DNA from: Collinsella phocaeensis
GTDB taxonomy: Bacteria; Actinomycetota; Coriobacteriia; Coriobacteriales; Coriobacteriaceae
Reading direction: 5' to 3'
Assembly (NCBI RefSeq): GCF_900119895.1
Contig: NZ_FQLR01000003.1
Coordinates: 124,001-188,000, forward strand
Length of the DNA: 64,000 bases
The notes under the pieces are model-generated. The model was given only the letters and a program-made list of their open reading frames with translations, was not told the origin of the DNA and did no database searches. Each line of letters opens with the position of its first letter. The first letter of the stretch is position 1. This document shows, piece after piece, positions 1-8,321 of this stretch. The position numbers and the translations under genes are program-made.

Positions 1-493
1 GGACCGTACGAGCAAGACCGCTGGAAACGCCATTGACGCAAACAGCGATGTCGCGGGCGAAGCCGTTGATGAGGCCGGCGATCTGGCCGAGAAGCTGATC
101 CTTGGTGGGCAGCTCGGCGATAGCGTTGACCTCCTCGGCGGAAACCGCCTGACCGTCGGAGATACCGCCCTTGATCTCGAGAACACCCTTGGACTTCTTG
201 GCGAACTCCTTGAGGGCCTTAGCGGCCTCCACGGGCTCGTTCTCGTAGAACACGTAGGCGACGGGACCGACGAGGATGTCGTCGATCTCCGGCTGATCCT
301 GGTTCTTCAGAGCGATGCGGACGAGGTTGTTCTTGTACACCTTCATCTCGGCACCGGCCTCGCGAAGCTGATGACGCAGCTCCTCGGCCTGCTTGACGGT
401 AAGACCGTTGTAGTTGACAACGAACACACCGGCGTTGGCCTCGACGCGAGACTCGATCTCTGCGACCTTGTCGATCTTGTACTGCTGTGGCAT
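1..493 (-). CDS. rplJ: 50S ribosomal protein L10 (partial, C-terminus off the left edge)
   Basis: The reverse strand from an ATG at 493 translates to a protein starting MPQQYKIDKVAEIESR, followed by the L10 signature region (VVNYNGLTVKQAEELR and VYKNNLVRIAL). The frame is still open at base 1 after about 164 codons, so only the last few residues are missing compared with the usual 165-175. L10 forms the base of the ribosomal stalk that carries L7/L12 and binds 23S rRNA; the rplL gene would be expected just beyond the left edge. The start is fixed by a strong Shine-Dalgarno, AAGGAGG, 8 bases upstream. Codon use is strongly biased, as expected for a ribosomal protein. Expression is probably autoregulated through the leader upstream. 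Confidence 0.95.
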   Translation of the reverse strand, partial: MPQQYKIDKVAEIESRVEANAGVFVVNYNGLTVKQAEELRHQLREAGAEMKVYKNNLVRIALKNQDQPEIDDILVGPVAYVFYENEPVEAAKALKEFAKKSKGVLEIKGGISDGQAVSAEEVNAIAELPTKDQLLGQIAGLINGFARDIAVCVNGVSSGLARTV

Positions 494-705
494 GAAATAC
501 ACCTCCTTGTGTTTCTTCCCGGGCACGGCTCCCCTGCAAGAGTGACGGGGGCATGCCTGAAAAGAAAAGCCCCCGCGCTGCGAAGAGCGACGGGGGCGAG
601 AAGACATATCTGCTCGACCACCTCGGCGGGCGGGTTTCCCCATTAAGCCTTGGGCTTAACGCCCGCAGCGCCTGCTGTCTCCGGCAGCGGATTCGTGCTT
701 GAACC
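494..705 (-). promoter_or_regulatory. L10 (rplJ) mRNA leader with attenuator
   Basis: The transcribed strand between the promoter and rplJ contains a TGCCGAGGTG-like segment (CCGCCGAGGTGGTCG, about 617-631), which resembles the conserved 3' part of Gram-positive L10 leader RNAs. It is followed by a terminator hairpin with a U-rich tract and then the rplJ ribosome binding site. In known L10 leaders the L10-(L12)4 complex binds the leader RNA and reduces rplJL expression. Here the internal terminator suggests transcription attenuation. The leader family is inferred from motif and position; no covariance model was run. Confidence 0.7.
560..597 (-). terminator. intrinsic terminator/attenuator inside the rplJ leader
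   Basis: On the minus strand GCCCCCG (597-591) pairs with CGGGGGC (575-569), with extra pairing in the loop, followed by TTTTCTTTT. It lies between the leader motif and the rplJ start codon, so it would act as an attenuator and not as an end-of-operon terminator. Confidence 0.75.
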
Positions 706-711
706 TTCGCC

Positions 712-740
712 AGTATGCCCGTTGGATCAATACCAGTCAA
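712..740 (-). promoter_or_regulatory. sigma-70 type promoter of rplJ
   Basis: On the minus strand TTGACT (740-735) is separated by exactly 17 bases from CATACT (717-712). It lies about 220 bases upstream of rplJ and just ahead of the leader. Confidence 0.75.
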
Positions 741-944
741 GCAAGCAGCATTCTCCCCCACGTTTTGCGCACATACCGCGAGGTGCCCCGAGGGCTCAAA
801 CGATCGAAGCGGAGCTAAGGGCCCATCCGGGGCGCGTCGCCCATCCGCCGCACGCGCGGGCGCGACGTGCGCCACGCCCCTCGGTCGCAGCCACGAACCG
901 AACGGATCCCGCCCCCGCTGCGCTCGGAGCCGGACCGAAGGTCC

Positions 945-2096
945 TCAGGCGTCCTTGTCGGACAGCCGCGCGACGAACGACGCGAGGCGGCGCAGGCCCT
1001 CGTCGAGATCCTCATCGGCCACGCAATACGACAAGCGCACATACCCTTCGCATCCGAAACACGTCCCAGGGACCAGCGCGACGCCCGCCTCCTCGATGGC
1101 GCGCTCGCAGAAGGCATCGGAAGGCAGGCCGAAGCGGCCGACGTTCGGAAACGCGTAGAACGCCCCCGCGGGCTCGACGAGCGGAAGCCCCATGTCTCGA
1201 AGGGCCGCCATCACACGCTCGCGGCGCGCCCGGTACGCCTCGAGCATCGGGGCGGGGTCGCACGTCAGCGCACACTCAGCCGCAGGCATCTCGAACGCGG
1301 GGACGGAGGAGACCGTGAACTGGTGGGCCTTGGCGATCTCCGACGCGACGTCGGCGCACGCGGCGACCCATCCCAAGCGCCACCCCGTCATCGCCCACGG
1401 CTTGGAGAAGCTGTCGACCACGACGATGCGGTCGCGCAGCTCGCCGTGGAGCGCCGCGAAGCGCGCGTAGCCCCCTGTGTACACGAGCCGGTTGTACACG
1501 TCGTCGCACACCACGTAGATCCCCGTCTCGGAGGCGAGGCGGGCGATCGCGTCCAGGGACCCCGTCGACAGCACGCATCCCGTCGGGTTGCCCGGCGAGC
1601 ACAGCACGATCGCCTTCGTCGCAGGCGAGATGCGCCGCCGCAGGGCCGCCTCGTCGATTTGGAACCCATGGGGCTCGGTGTCGACCGGGACCGGGACCGC
1701 ATGGTTCATGAGCGCGAGCGACTCGTACAGGCCGAACGCCGGAGTGAGGATCGCGACCTCGTCGCCCGGATTCAGCAGCGCGGCGAAGGTGGCGGCCAGC
1801 GCCTCGGTGGCCCCGCAGGTCACGACGACCTCATCCGGCTCGTACGCCAGGCCCGAAGCGGCCATGTAGCGCGCCAGGGCGCGCCGCAGCTCCGGCGTGC
1901 CGGCATTCGGAGGATAGTGGGTGGCACCCGAGGCGAGCGATAGGGCCGCGGCGTCGACGATCGGGGCCGGAGTCCCGAAATCCGGCTCCCCCAGGGCGAG
2001 CGCGATGCATCCCGGGCGCTGCGCAGCAAGGGCGTTGATGCGCCTGATGCCGGAGGGCCGAAGCGAGCCCAGCGCCGTGTTGAGTAGTTTTGGCAT
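945..2096 (-). CDS. class I/II PLP-dependent aminotransferase
   Basis: A 383-residue fold-type I aminotransferase of the aspartate aminotransferase superfamily. It transfers an amino group between an amino acid and a 2-oxo acid, using PLP bound to the lysine of SFSKPWAMTGWRLGW. Other family marks are ALGEPDFGTP near the N-terminus, the SPGNPTG motif, CDDVYNRLVY around the PLP-contacting Asp/Tyr, and the C-terminal YVRLSYC, where the Arg binds the substrate carboxylate. The start MPKLLNTALG (2096) aligns with the family start; the open frame continues upstream to 2327 without conserved sequence. The SD is poor (GGGGGACA). It stands alone, and the substrate cannot be told from sequence. It is not the AlaT-type enzyme found at 17624. 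Confidence 0.85.
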   Translation of the reverse strand: MPKLLNTALGSLRPSGIRRINALAAQRPGCIALALGEPDFGTPAPIVDAAALSLASGATHYPPNAGTPELRRALARYMAASGLAYEPDEVVVTCGATEALAATFAALLNPGDEVAILTPAFGLYESLALMNHAVPVPVDTEPHGFQIDEAALRRRISPATKAIVLCSPGNPTGCVLSTGSLDAIARLASETGIYVVCDDVYNRLVYTGGYARFAALHGELRDRIVVVDSFSKPWAMTGWRLGWVAACADVASEIAKAHQFTVSSVPAFEMPAAECALTCDPAPMLEAYRARRERVMAALRDMGLPLVEPAGAFYAFPNVGRFGLPSDAFCERAIEEAGVALVPGTCFGCEGYVRLSYCVADEDLDEGLRRLASFVARLSDKDA

Positions 2097-2353
2097 GTCG
2101 TGTCCCCCGCTTCCGCCGCTGTTCGTCGCAAGCAGCATACCGCAGGCGCACGGGCGCCAGGCGCTCTGTAACGCAGGCGAAACCCGGGGCCGGCGCACAA
2201 GCGGAACGGCGGCGCGACGCGGAGCCGCCTTAGCCACCGGTCCCGATGCGAGGCGCCCACATGACGGGCCCCACGCCGAGGCCTCGGTGTCCGAGCCCTG
2301 GTGTAAGCTGCTGTACGCAGGGTGCATGCATGCAGGAGAGGAAGGCTTGGCGC

Positions 2354-3049
2354 ATGACCGACTCGACGTTCGGGCAAGACTCCGGCGAACAGCGCGTCGT
2401 GGCTTACGCCGCGTTCGATGCGGCGGGCGGCGACGCCGCGCGCAGGCTGTCCGAGGACTTCGCGCAGGCGCTTGCCGCCTACGAGGAGCTCTCGCGGCGC
2501 CAGCTCCCCCATCCGGCTCCGCGGCTCGCCGCCGAGCGGATCGAGCGCACGGAGGAGGCCGGGCAGACGACGAGCGCGCGGCCTGCGGAGACGCGGCCCC
2601 TGGAGCGCCTCGTCGTGATCGCGAGCGACCCCGATACCGCCCTGTCCGATACGGCGGCAGCGCTCACGCTCCTGGGACGGCGCGGCGAGCTGGGCGCCGA
2701 CGCCCGCGTATGGGGCCTCGTGGCCAGCGAGCGCCATCGCCCCGACGACGCCGCGATCGCCCTCGAGACGCTCGGCGCGTCACTCGGCGGCGGGCGCGGC
2801 ACGTGGATGGGCGGGGTCGCCCTCGGCGGCGGCCGCCTCGCCCTTCCCGCGGCGGGCAGGCCGCGCATGGGAAGGCTGCGCGAGCGCGCGAGCGTCGCCA
2901 TCGACGGGCTCATCGGCGCCGTGCGCTGCGGCATCTCGCTCGACGAGGCAGCCCCGCTCTTTGGATTCGAGACCGAGCGCGGCGTGCTGGCCGCACCCAT
3001 CGGCATCTCCAGAGCCGAGTACCTGGTGCGGGACCGCATGCTCCGCTGA
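2354..3049 (+). CDS. hypothetical protein, possibly flavodoxin-like
   Basis: A 231-residue protein of no clear family. The start at 2354 (MTDSTFGQDSGEQ) is preceded by an AGGAGAGGAAGG stretch; an in-frame ATG exists at 2246 but with no conserved or sensible sequence. The C-terminal half has a WGLVASE strand and then GTWMGGVALGGGRLAL, reminiscent of the Gly-rich part of some flavodoxin-fold reductases, but the FMN phosphate-binding N-terminus is not evident. No signal peptide or membrane segment. It lies 117 bases upstream of the TerB/BrxD pair on the same strand, but a separate SOS-box promoter sits between them, so co-function is uncertain. Confidence 0.6.
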   Translation: MTDSTFGQDSGEQRVVAYAAFDAAGGDAARRLSEDFAQALAAYEELSRRQLPHPAPRLAAERIERTEEAGQTTSARPAETRPLERLVVIASDPDTALSDTAAALTLLGRRGELGADARVWGLVASERHRPDDAAIALETLGASLGGGRGTWMGGVALGGGRLALPAAGRPRMGRLRERASVAIDGLIGAVRCGISLDEAAPLFGFETERGVLAAPIGISRAEYLVRDRMLR

Positions 3050-3104
3050 TTCCGCCCGTCCCGTGCCGGTAAAGCGTCGAGCCTCCGGTCGCGGACGGAA
3101 AATA

Positions 3105-3118
3105 CGAACGCATGTTTG
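3105..3118 (+). promoter_or_regulatory. predicted LexA (SOS) box upstream of the TerB/BrxD-like operon
   Basis: CGAACGCATGTTTG matches the Bacillus-type LexA/DinR consensus CGAAC-RNRY-GTTYG at every defined position. It is embedded in a longer imperfect palindrome, AATACGAAC-gcat-GTTTGTATT (3101-3122). A TACGAT -10-like hexamer follows at 3129-3134 and the TerB start codon at 3167, so the box would cover the -35 region of the operon promoter. LexA control is inferred. Confidence 0.65.
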
Positions 3119-3166
3119 TATTGTGTGGTACGATGGAGGCTGCGACCGCGGGGAGAGGAGGGCGGC

Positions 3167-4996
3167 ATGGCGGACATCCAGGGCATCATCGACCAGATCA
3201 TGAACGACGAGCGCCTCAAGCGCAGCTCGCACTTCTCCGACACGGTCTTCGGCAGCGAGCCCATCCTCAAGACGGGACGCCAGATGTCGAGCTACCTCCC
3301 CGAACGCTACCGCGAGATGCGCGCCATCTCGCGCTGGCAGGAGGGCGCAGGCGGGCGGGCCGGCAGATGGCTCACCGAGGCGGAGCTCTTCGTGCGGCAG
3401 GCGGAGTTCATGGCCGATTTCGAGGATGACTGCCCCTATCGGGGCGATTTCGTCGCCTATTTCCCGACATACGGCTCGTTGAACGACCGGCAGCTGCGCG
3501 GGTACTTCACCTGGAGGGCACGCGTGCGATCCGGTGACGTTCCGCCTGCGCCCACCTCGTTCGCATATCTCTACCTGTACGAGCTCATCGCAGGCGTCGG
3601 CTACGAGGACCCGGCCGACGGGCTGCGCCTCATGCAGAGGTTCTGCGATGCCTTCAGCGCCCACGACCGCGCGATCCTTCGACTCGGCAGCGTCTGGATG
3701 CAAGACTTCGCCGTATACCACGCCCTCCCGGCCGATCTTTTGGGCAACACCCGCACCCTGCGGCACGACCGGGCGCTCGTCGAGCTCCGCCGCGCCACCG
3801 CCACGGCGCTCGACGCTCGGGCACATGCCGCCCGCGCCCTTGGGCGCAAAGCCCCCAAGGGCCTGCCCCTGCCCGCCCAGCAAGACCTCGAATCCGCGCT
3901 CATCGCGGCCCTCGACGAGCTCTCGAGCTATCGAATCTGCTCCGGGAAGCTCTACCGCGAACAACCCGAGGCCGTCGCCCACGTCGCAGGGTCGGTCTGG
4001 CTCCGTCTTGCCGACCACTATGCCCGGTCCCGCGCATCGGACGTGATCGAGCGCTTGTTCGGTTCGAGCGCCGAGCTTCCCTACACGATCTTCGCATCCG
4101 CCGTCTTCTTCGATCCGCTGCCCCACCCCGACAGCGTATACGAACTCGATCCAGTCCACCGCTACCGATGCCGCAACGGCCTTTGGACCTGCGAGCGCGT
4201 GCACGGGGCGGTCGGGCGCAGCTCCAAGCTCGGCAGCGTGCTGCGCGCGGTCGACGGAAGGCTGCGCGCCGCCGTCGGATTCGGCCATCCGCTCAAGGAG
4301 GAGAAGGTCCCCAAGTACCTAGCGGCCATCATCGACGCCGAGGCTGCGGCCTGGACCTCGTGGCACGAGGCGCATGCGCCCCGCCGCATCGCCATCGACC
4401 TCAGCCGCCTCGCCGGCATCCGGCGGACCGCGGAGGAGACGCGCGAGGCGCTGCTCGTCGATGAGGAACGCGAGGGCGCGGGGTCCATGCTCGACGCGGC
4501 CGACCGCGCTGGCGTCTCCTCCGATGGAGACGCGGCCGGACACGAGGCGGCAACGGATCCCGACCGCACGCAAACCGAGCCCACCGCGGCGGAGGGCGCA
4601 GACGGCCCGTTCGCGCCCGACGGCCCCGCACCGCTTCCCGCCGGCAGGACGAAGTCGCGCCCCGCCGCAACGGCACGCGACGACGCCGATGCGGCGGGGC
4701 GCGCGACCGATGCGCCGGCGTCCCTTGCACCCGCCGGGAATCACCCGCACGGCCCCACGCCGCACGGCCTCGACGGCCCGCAGGCCTCGTTCCTCCGCGC
4801 CCTGCTCAAAGGAGACCCGGAGCGCGTCGCCGAATCCGCCCGCGAGGCCGGAACCACGGTCGACCTGCTCGCCGACGCCGTCAACGAGGCGCTGTTCGAC
4901 GCCCTCGGGGATACCGCCGTCGAGTTCGACGCTAACGGCCCGCATATCGTGGAAGATTACCGAGAAGATATAGAGGAGCTGCTCGCCCATGCCTGA
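3167..4996 (+). CDS. TerB_N/TerB_C domain protein
   Basis: A 609-residue protein. The N-terminal part has the TerB_N signature: YFTWRARVRSG at about 113-123, then YLYLYELIAG at 134-143. The C-terminal part (about 390-609) resembles TerB_C: IDLSRLAGIRR, a linker rich in Ala, Asp and Pro (about 430-530), then LLADAVNEALFDALGD and a conserved acidic end, IVEDYREDIEELL. These domains flank TerB-type helical modules in multi-gene loci linked to stress response and DNA processing, often beside a DUF2791 ATPase. No TerB domain proper is obvious between them. The start at 3167 has GAGAGGAGGG upstream. The stop overlaps the next gene by 8 bases (ATGCCTGA), implying translational coupling. An SOS box lies 49 bases upstream. 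The molecular function is unknown. Confidence 0.8.
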   Translation: MADIQGIIDQIMNDERLKRSSHFSDTVFGSEPILKTGRQMSSYLPERYREMRAISRWQEGAGGRAGRWLTEAELFVRQAEFMADFEDDCPYRGDFVAYFPTYGSLNDRQLRGYFTWRARVRSGDVPPAPTSFAYLYLYELIAGVGYEDPADGLRLMQRFCDAFSAHDRAILRLGSVWMQDFAVYHALPADLLGNTRTLRHDRALVELRRATATALDARAHAARALGRKAPKGLPLPAQQDLESALIAALDELSSYRICSGKLYREQPEAVAHVAGSVWLRLADHYARSRASDVIERLFGSSAELPYTIFASAVFFDPLPHPDSVYELDPVHRYRCRNGLWTCERVHGAVGRSSKLGSVLRAVDGRLRAAVGFGHPLKEEKVPKYLAAIIDAEAAAWTSWHEAHAPRRIAIDLSRLAGIRRTAEETREALLVDEEREGAGSMLDAADRAGVSSDGDAAGHEAATDPDRTQTEPTAAEGADGPFAPDGPAPLPAGRTKSRPAATARDDADAAGRATDAPASLAPAGNHPHGPTPHGLDGPQASFLRALLKGDPERVAESAREAGTTVDLLADAVNEALFDALGDTAVEFDANGPHIVEDYREDIEELLAHA

Positions 4997-6284
4997 CACC
5001 GCCGTCACCTCCGGCCCGCGCGTCCCCAAGCGCGTGGCCGCGGTCATCCTCAACTCACTCAAGGGCGGCGTCGTGCCGCGCATCGGCCTGCCCTACATCA
5101 CGGTCGGGCGCGAGGTCGAGATCCGTGCGTTGCTCACCGACCTCGACCTCATCTCCGAGGGCGGGGCGAGCTTCCGCTTCCTCGTCGGCCGCTACGGCGC
5201 GGGCAAGAGCTTCCTGCTGCAGACGATCCGGACCCACGCCATGGGCGAGGGGTTCGTCGTCGCCGACGCCGACCTCTCTCCCGAGCGTCGCCTCCAAGGC
5301 GGCCAAGGGCAGGGCCTTGCCACGTATCGGGAGCTCATCCGCAACCTCTCCACCAAAACGAGACCCGAGGGAGGCGCGCTCGGCCTCATCCTGGACCGCT
5401 GGGTCGCCTCCGCGCCTGCCGGGGACGAGGCCTCCGCACGGGCCTCCATCGCGCACCTTGAAGAGCTTGTTCACGGGTTCGACTTCGCGCGCATGCTGAT
5501 GACCTACCGCACCGCCTCGATCGAGGGCGATGGCGAGCGGGCGTCGTGCGCGCTCCGCTGGCTGCGCGGCGAATACCGGACGAAGACCGAGGCGCGCGCC
5601 GACCTGGGCACCTCGACGATCATCGACGATGACAGCTGGTACGACTACATCAAGCTGTTCGCCGCGTTCCTCACCGGCGCGGGCTATCGGGGACTGCTCG
5701 TGCTGATCGACGAGCTCGTGAACCTGTACAAGATCCCCAACGCGATCACGCGCCAGTACAACTACGAGAAGATTCTCACCATGTACAACGACACCCTTCA
5801 AGGGAAGGCGCGGCATCTCGGCATCATCATGGGAGGGACGCCGACCTCCATCGAGGACCGCAGGCGCGGCGTCTTCAGCTACGAGGCGCTACGAAGCCGT
5901 CTCACGCAGGGGCGTTTCGCACGCGAGGACATGCGCGACATGCTCGCTCCCATCATCCGCCTGCATCCCTTGACCCATGAGGAGCTGCTCGTGCTCATCG
6001 AGAAGCTCGGGCAGATCCATGCCGGCTACTTCGGCTACACGTCGACCGTCACCGAAGAGGACCTTGCGGCGTTCCTGCAGATCGAATTCGGTCGCGTCGG
6101 CGCCGACACGCATCTCACGCCGCGCGAGGTGATCCGCGATTTCATCGAACTGCTCGACATCGCTTGCCAAAACCCCGACCTCGATATCTCCAAGCTCTTG
6201 CGCGACGAGGGAGCGCTCTCGGCCGGCGCCGACACCAAAGACCCGGACGACCCCGCGACAGCGTACGCGGAGTTCACCATCTAG
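4989..6284 (+). CDS. BrxD/DUF2791-type P-loop ATPase
   Basis: A 431-residue AAA-like ATPase. Walker A is GRYGAGKS (67-74) and Walker B is LLVLIDE (Asp241-Glu242), in the context typical of the DUF2791/BrxC-BrxD ATP-binding family (FLVGRYGAGKSFLL near the N-terminus, GLLVLIDELVNLYK in the middle). A GIIMGGTPTSIED segment follows, as in sensor-1 regions. In BREX phage-defence loci BrxD accompanies a helicase (BrxHI). Here there is no brxA/B/C, methylase, pglZ or helicase nearby; the only partner is the TerB_N/C gene, coupled by an 8-base overlap. A role in DNA damage response or defence is inferred from this pairing and the SOS box. Downstream the operon ends; the next gene is on the other strand. 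Confidence 0.82.
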   Translation: MPDTAVTSGPRVPKRVAAVILNSLKGGVVPRIGLPYITVGREVEIRALLTDLDLISEGGASFRFLVGRYGAGKSFLLQTIRTHAMGEGFVVADADLSPERRLQGGQGQGLATYRELIRNLSTKTRPEGGALGLILDRWVASAPAGDEASARASIAHLEELVHGFDFARMLMTYRTASIEGDGERASCALRWLRGEYRTKTEARADLGTSTIIDDDSWYDYIKLFAAFLTGAGYRGLLVLIDELVNLYKIPNAITRQYNYEKILTMYNDTLQGKARHLGIIMGGTPTSIEDRRRGVFSYEALRSRLTQGRFAREDMRDMLAPIIRLHPLTHEELLVLIEKLGQIHAGYFGYTSTVTEEDLAAFLQIEFGRVGADTHLTPREVIRDFIELLDIACQNPDLDISKLLRDEGALSAGADTKDPDDPATAYAEFTI

Positions 6285-6470
6285 CCTCAGGCGATACAGC
6301 GGGCGCCATGCGCAAGCGGGACCGCGGCGCCGCGACGAACGGCATCGCGCCCTATCGTCGCGTGAGCATCCGGCAAAGCAGCACGTCGCACACACCGCAA
6401 GCGCCCTGTCGCGGCCCGCTCGAAACGCCGCGGCGCCCCGCCGCGAACCCCGTGGCCCTGCACGCGAAAC

Positions 6471-6504
6471 GGGGCCGGATGCCCTCTAACGAGCATCCGG
6501 CCCC
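6471..6504 (-). terminator. terminator downstream of the hydrogenase gene
   Basis: A perfect 12-bp stem, GGGGCCGGATGC (6471-6482) with GCATCCGGCCCC (6493-6504), and a 10-base loop. On the minus strand GTTTCG follows. It lies between convergent genes and may serve both; the rest of 6285-6470 shows no feature. Confidence 0.65.
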
Positions 6505-6544
6505 GTCAAGTTCGGTCCGCTTCGAAGCGCCGAGCGGCTACCGC

Positions 6545-8149
6545 CTACTCCTCTGCGGGCTTCAGCGCCTCGAAGGACTCGGCCACCGCATCGCTCGTGT
6601 CGCGCTTGCCGTCCGCATCGCGCTCGAGCTCGTGGATCAGACTGCAATACGAGTTTTCCGGCGCCGTCTCGATGGGAGCCTTCTTGGCGTACACCTTGAC
6701 CGCGCCCGCGGTCTTGGTGATGCCCTGAAGGGTGCCCGCACCGGCCACGCAACCGCCGGGGCACGCCATGCCCTCGAGCAGGTAACCGTCGTACTTGCCC
6801 TTCACGGCCGCCTTCATCATCTTGCGGCACTCGTTCAGGCCCTCCGCGCTGGCGACCTTGACCTCCATATCGGGATGGTCGCGATGGATCGCGTTGACGA
6901 CGGCGTTCGCCACGCCGCCCGAAACGGCGAAGCCGCGGCCGTCGGCGCTCGCCACGTCGAAGTCGCTCGAGCCCTCACCGGCAAGCTGGGTGTAGTCGAT
7001 GTCCTTGGCGGCCATCATGCCCGCCATCTCCTCGAAGGTGAGGACGAAATCGACCTCGGACTTCACGCTGCGGCGCATCGCCTCAAGCTTCTTCGCGGCG
7101 CACGGCCCGACGAACACGATCTTCGCCTTGGGATGCTGCTTGCGGATGAGGCGGGCGGTGAGCGTCATGGGCGTGAGGGCCATGGAGATGTTCTCGGCAT
7201 GCTCCGGGAACTCCTTCTTGGCCATGACCGACCAGGCGGGGCAGCACGAGGTTCCCATGAACGGCATCTTCGCCGGAACCTCCTCGAGGAAGTCCTCCGC
7301 CTCCTGGACGGCGCAGAGGTCGGCGCCCAGCGCGACTTCCTCCATGCCGGTGAAACCGAGCTCCTTGAACGCCTGGCGCAGCTTGTCGACGTTGCCCTTG
7401 CCGCCGAACTGGCCGACGAAAGCCGGGGCGACCTCGGCGATGACCTCGTCCCCCTCGCGAATCGACTTGATCACCTGGAAGATCTGGCTCTTGTCGGCGA
7501 TGGCGCCGAACGGGCAGTTCACGAGGCACTGGCCGCAGGATACGCACTTGTCGTAGTCGATCTTCGCGCGGCCCTGGTCGTCGGAGCCGATGGCCTTCAT
7601 GCCGCAGGCCTCGGCGCAAGGGCGCGTGTGATGGTGGATTGCGGAGTACGGGCACACGTTGGCGCAGCGACCGCACTTGATGCACTTGGACTGGTCGATG
7701 ACGGCGCGGCCGCCCTCGAAGGAGATGGCGCCCTTGGGGCAGATCTCGCGGCAGGGATGGGCAAGACAGCCCTGGCAAGCGTCGCTCACGCGGTAGACGT
7801 TGTCCTCGCATGCGTTGCAGGCGAAGTTGATGACGTTGATGAGCGGCGGCTCGTAATACGTCTCCGGCTTCGCGGCCTCGGCGACGCCCTCCGAAAGCTT
7901 CGCGGGCTTATCGACGCCCTGCAGCGGAAGGCCCATCGCCAGGCGGATGCGCTCGCCCACGATGGCGCGCTCCAAAAAGACGCTCTCGCGATAGGAGGCG
8001 ACGTCGCCCTGGATGATCTGGTATGGCAGCTCGTCGACCCAGGAGTAGTCCTCCTCCTGGCATTCGTAAGCGAGGCGAGCGACCTCCTCGAACACGGTCC
8101 GGCGGATCTTCGTCACGTTGGTGTAGACGCCGCGCATGGTATTGCTCAT
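6545..8149 (-). CDS. [FeFe]-hydrogenase, monomeric group B-like
   Basis: A 534-residue iron-only hydrogenase that interconverts H2 and protons plus electrons, probably cytoplasmic and ferredoxin-linked. Cys-rich [4Fe-4S] binding segments occupy about 110-215 (ICPKG, CIKCGRCANVCP, CVSCGQCLVNCP). The H-cluster domain has L1 TSCCPAW (300-306), L2 PCAAKK (349-354) and L3 EGMACPGGC (Cys463 and Cys467). TSCCPAW, where group A enzymes have TSCCPGW, and the domain order suit group B, typical of anaerobic actinobacteria and clostridia. The start at 8149 has GAGGGG upstream; a second in-frame Met is five codons in. No HydE, HydF or HydG maturase genes and no electron-transfer subunits are adjacent, so maturation genes must lie elsewhere. 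Confidence 0.92.
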   Translation of the reverse strand: MSNTMRGVYTNVTKIRRTVFEEVARLAYECQEEDYSWVDELPYQIIQGDVASYRESVFLERAIVGERIRLAMGLPLQGVDKPAKLSEGVAEAAKPETYYEPPLINVINFACNACEDNVYRVSDACQGCLAHPCREICPKGAISFEGGRAVIDQSKCIKCGRCANVCPYSAIHHHTRPCAEACGMKAIGSDDQGRAKIDYDKCVSCGQCLVNCPFGAIADKSQIFQVIKSIREGDEVIAEVAPAFVGQFGGKGNVDKLRQAFKELGFTGMEEVALGADLCAVQEAEDFLEEVPAKMPFMGTSCCPAWSVMAKKEFPEHAENISMALTPMTLTARLIRKQHPKAKIVFVGPCAAKKLEAMRRSVKSEVDFVLTFEEMAGMMAAKDIDYTQLAGEGSSDFDVASADGRGFAVSGGVANAVVNAIHRDHPDMEVKVASAEGLNECRKMMKAAVKGKYDGYLLEGMACPGGCVAGAGTLQGITKTAGAVKVYAKKAPIETAPENSYCSLIHELERDADGKRDTSDAVAESFEALKPAEE

Positions 8150-8321
8150 GGTTTCTGTCCCCTCTCGGCAGGTATGTGCACCTCCATTCTAATGGCCCCC
8201 GGGCGACACGAGCGCTTGCGACGAACCAAGAACAGTAAAAAGATTCGACGTGTTGCGCCCGCGCCGCCGTGCGGGTGTATCGTTCACAATCGATATACCT
8301 ACAACGCGAACGGGAGTCCTC

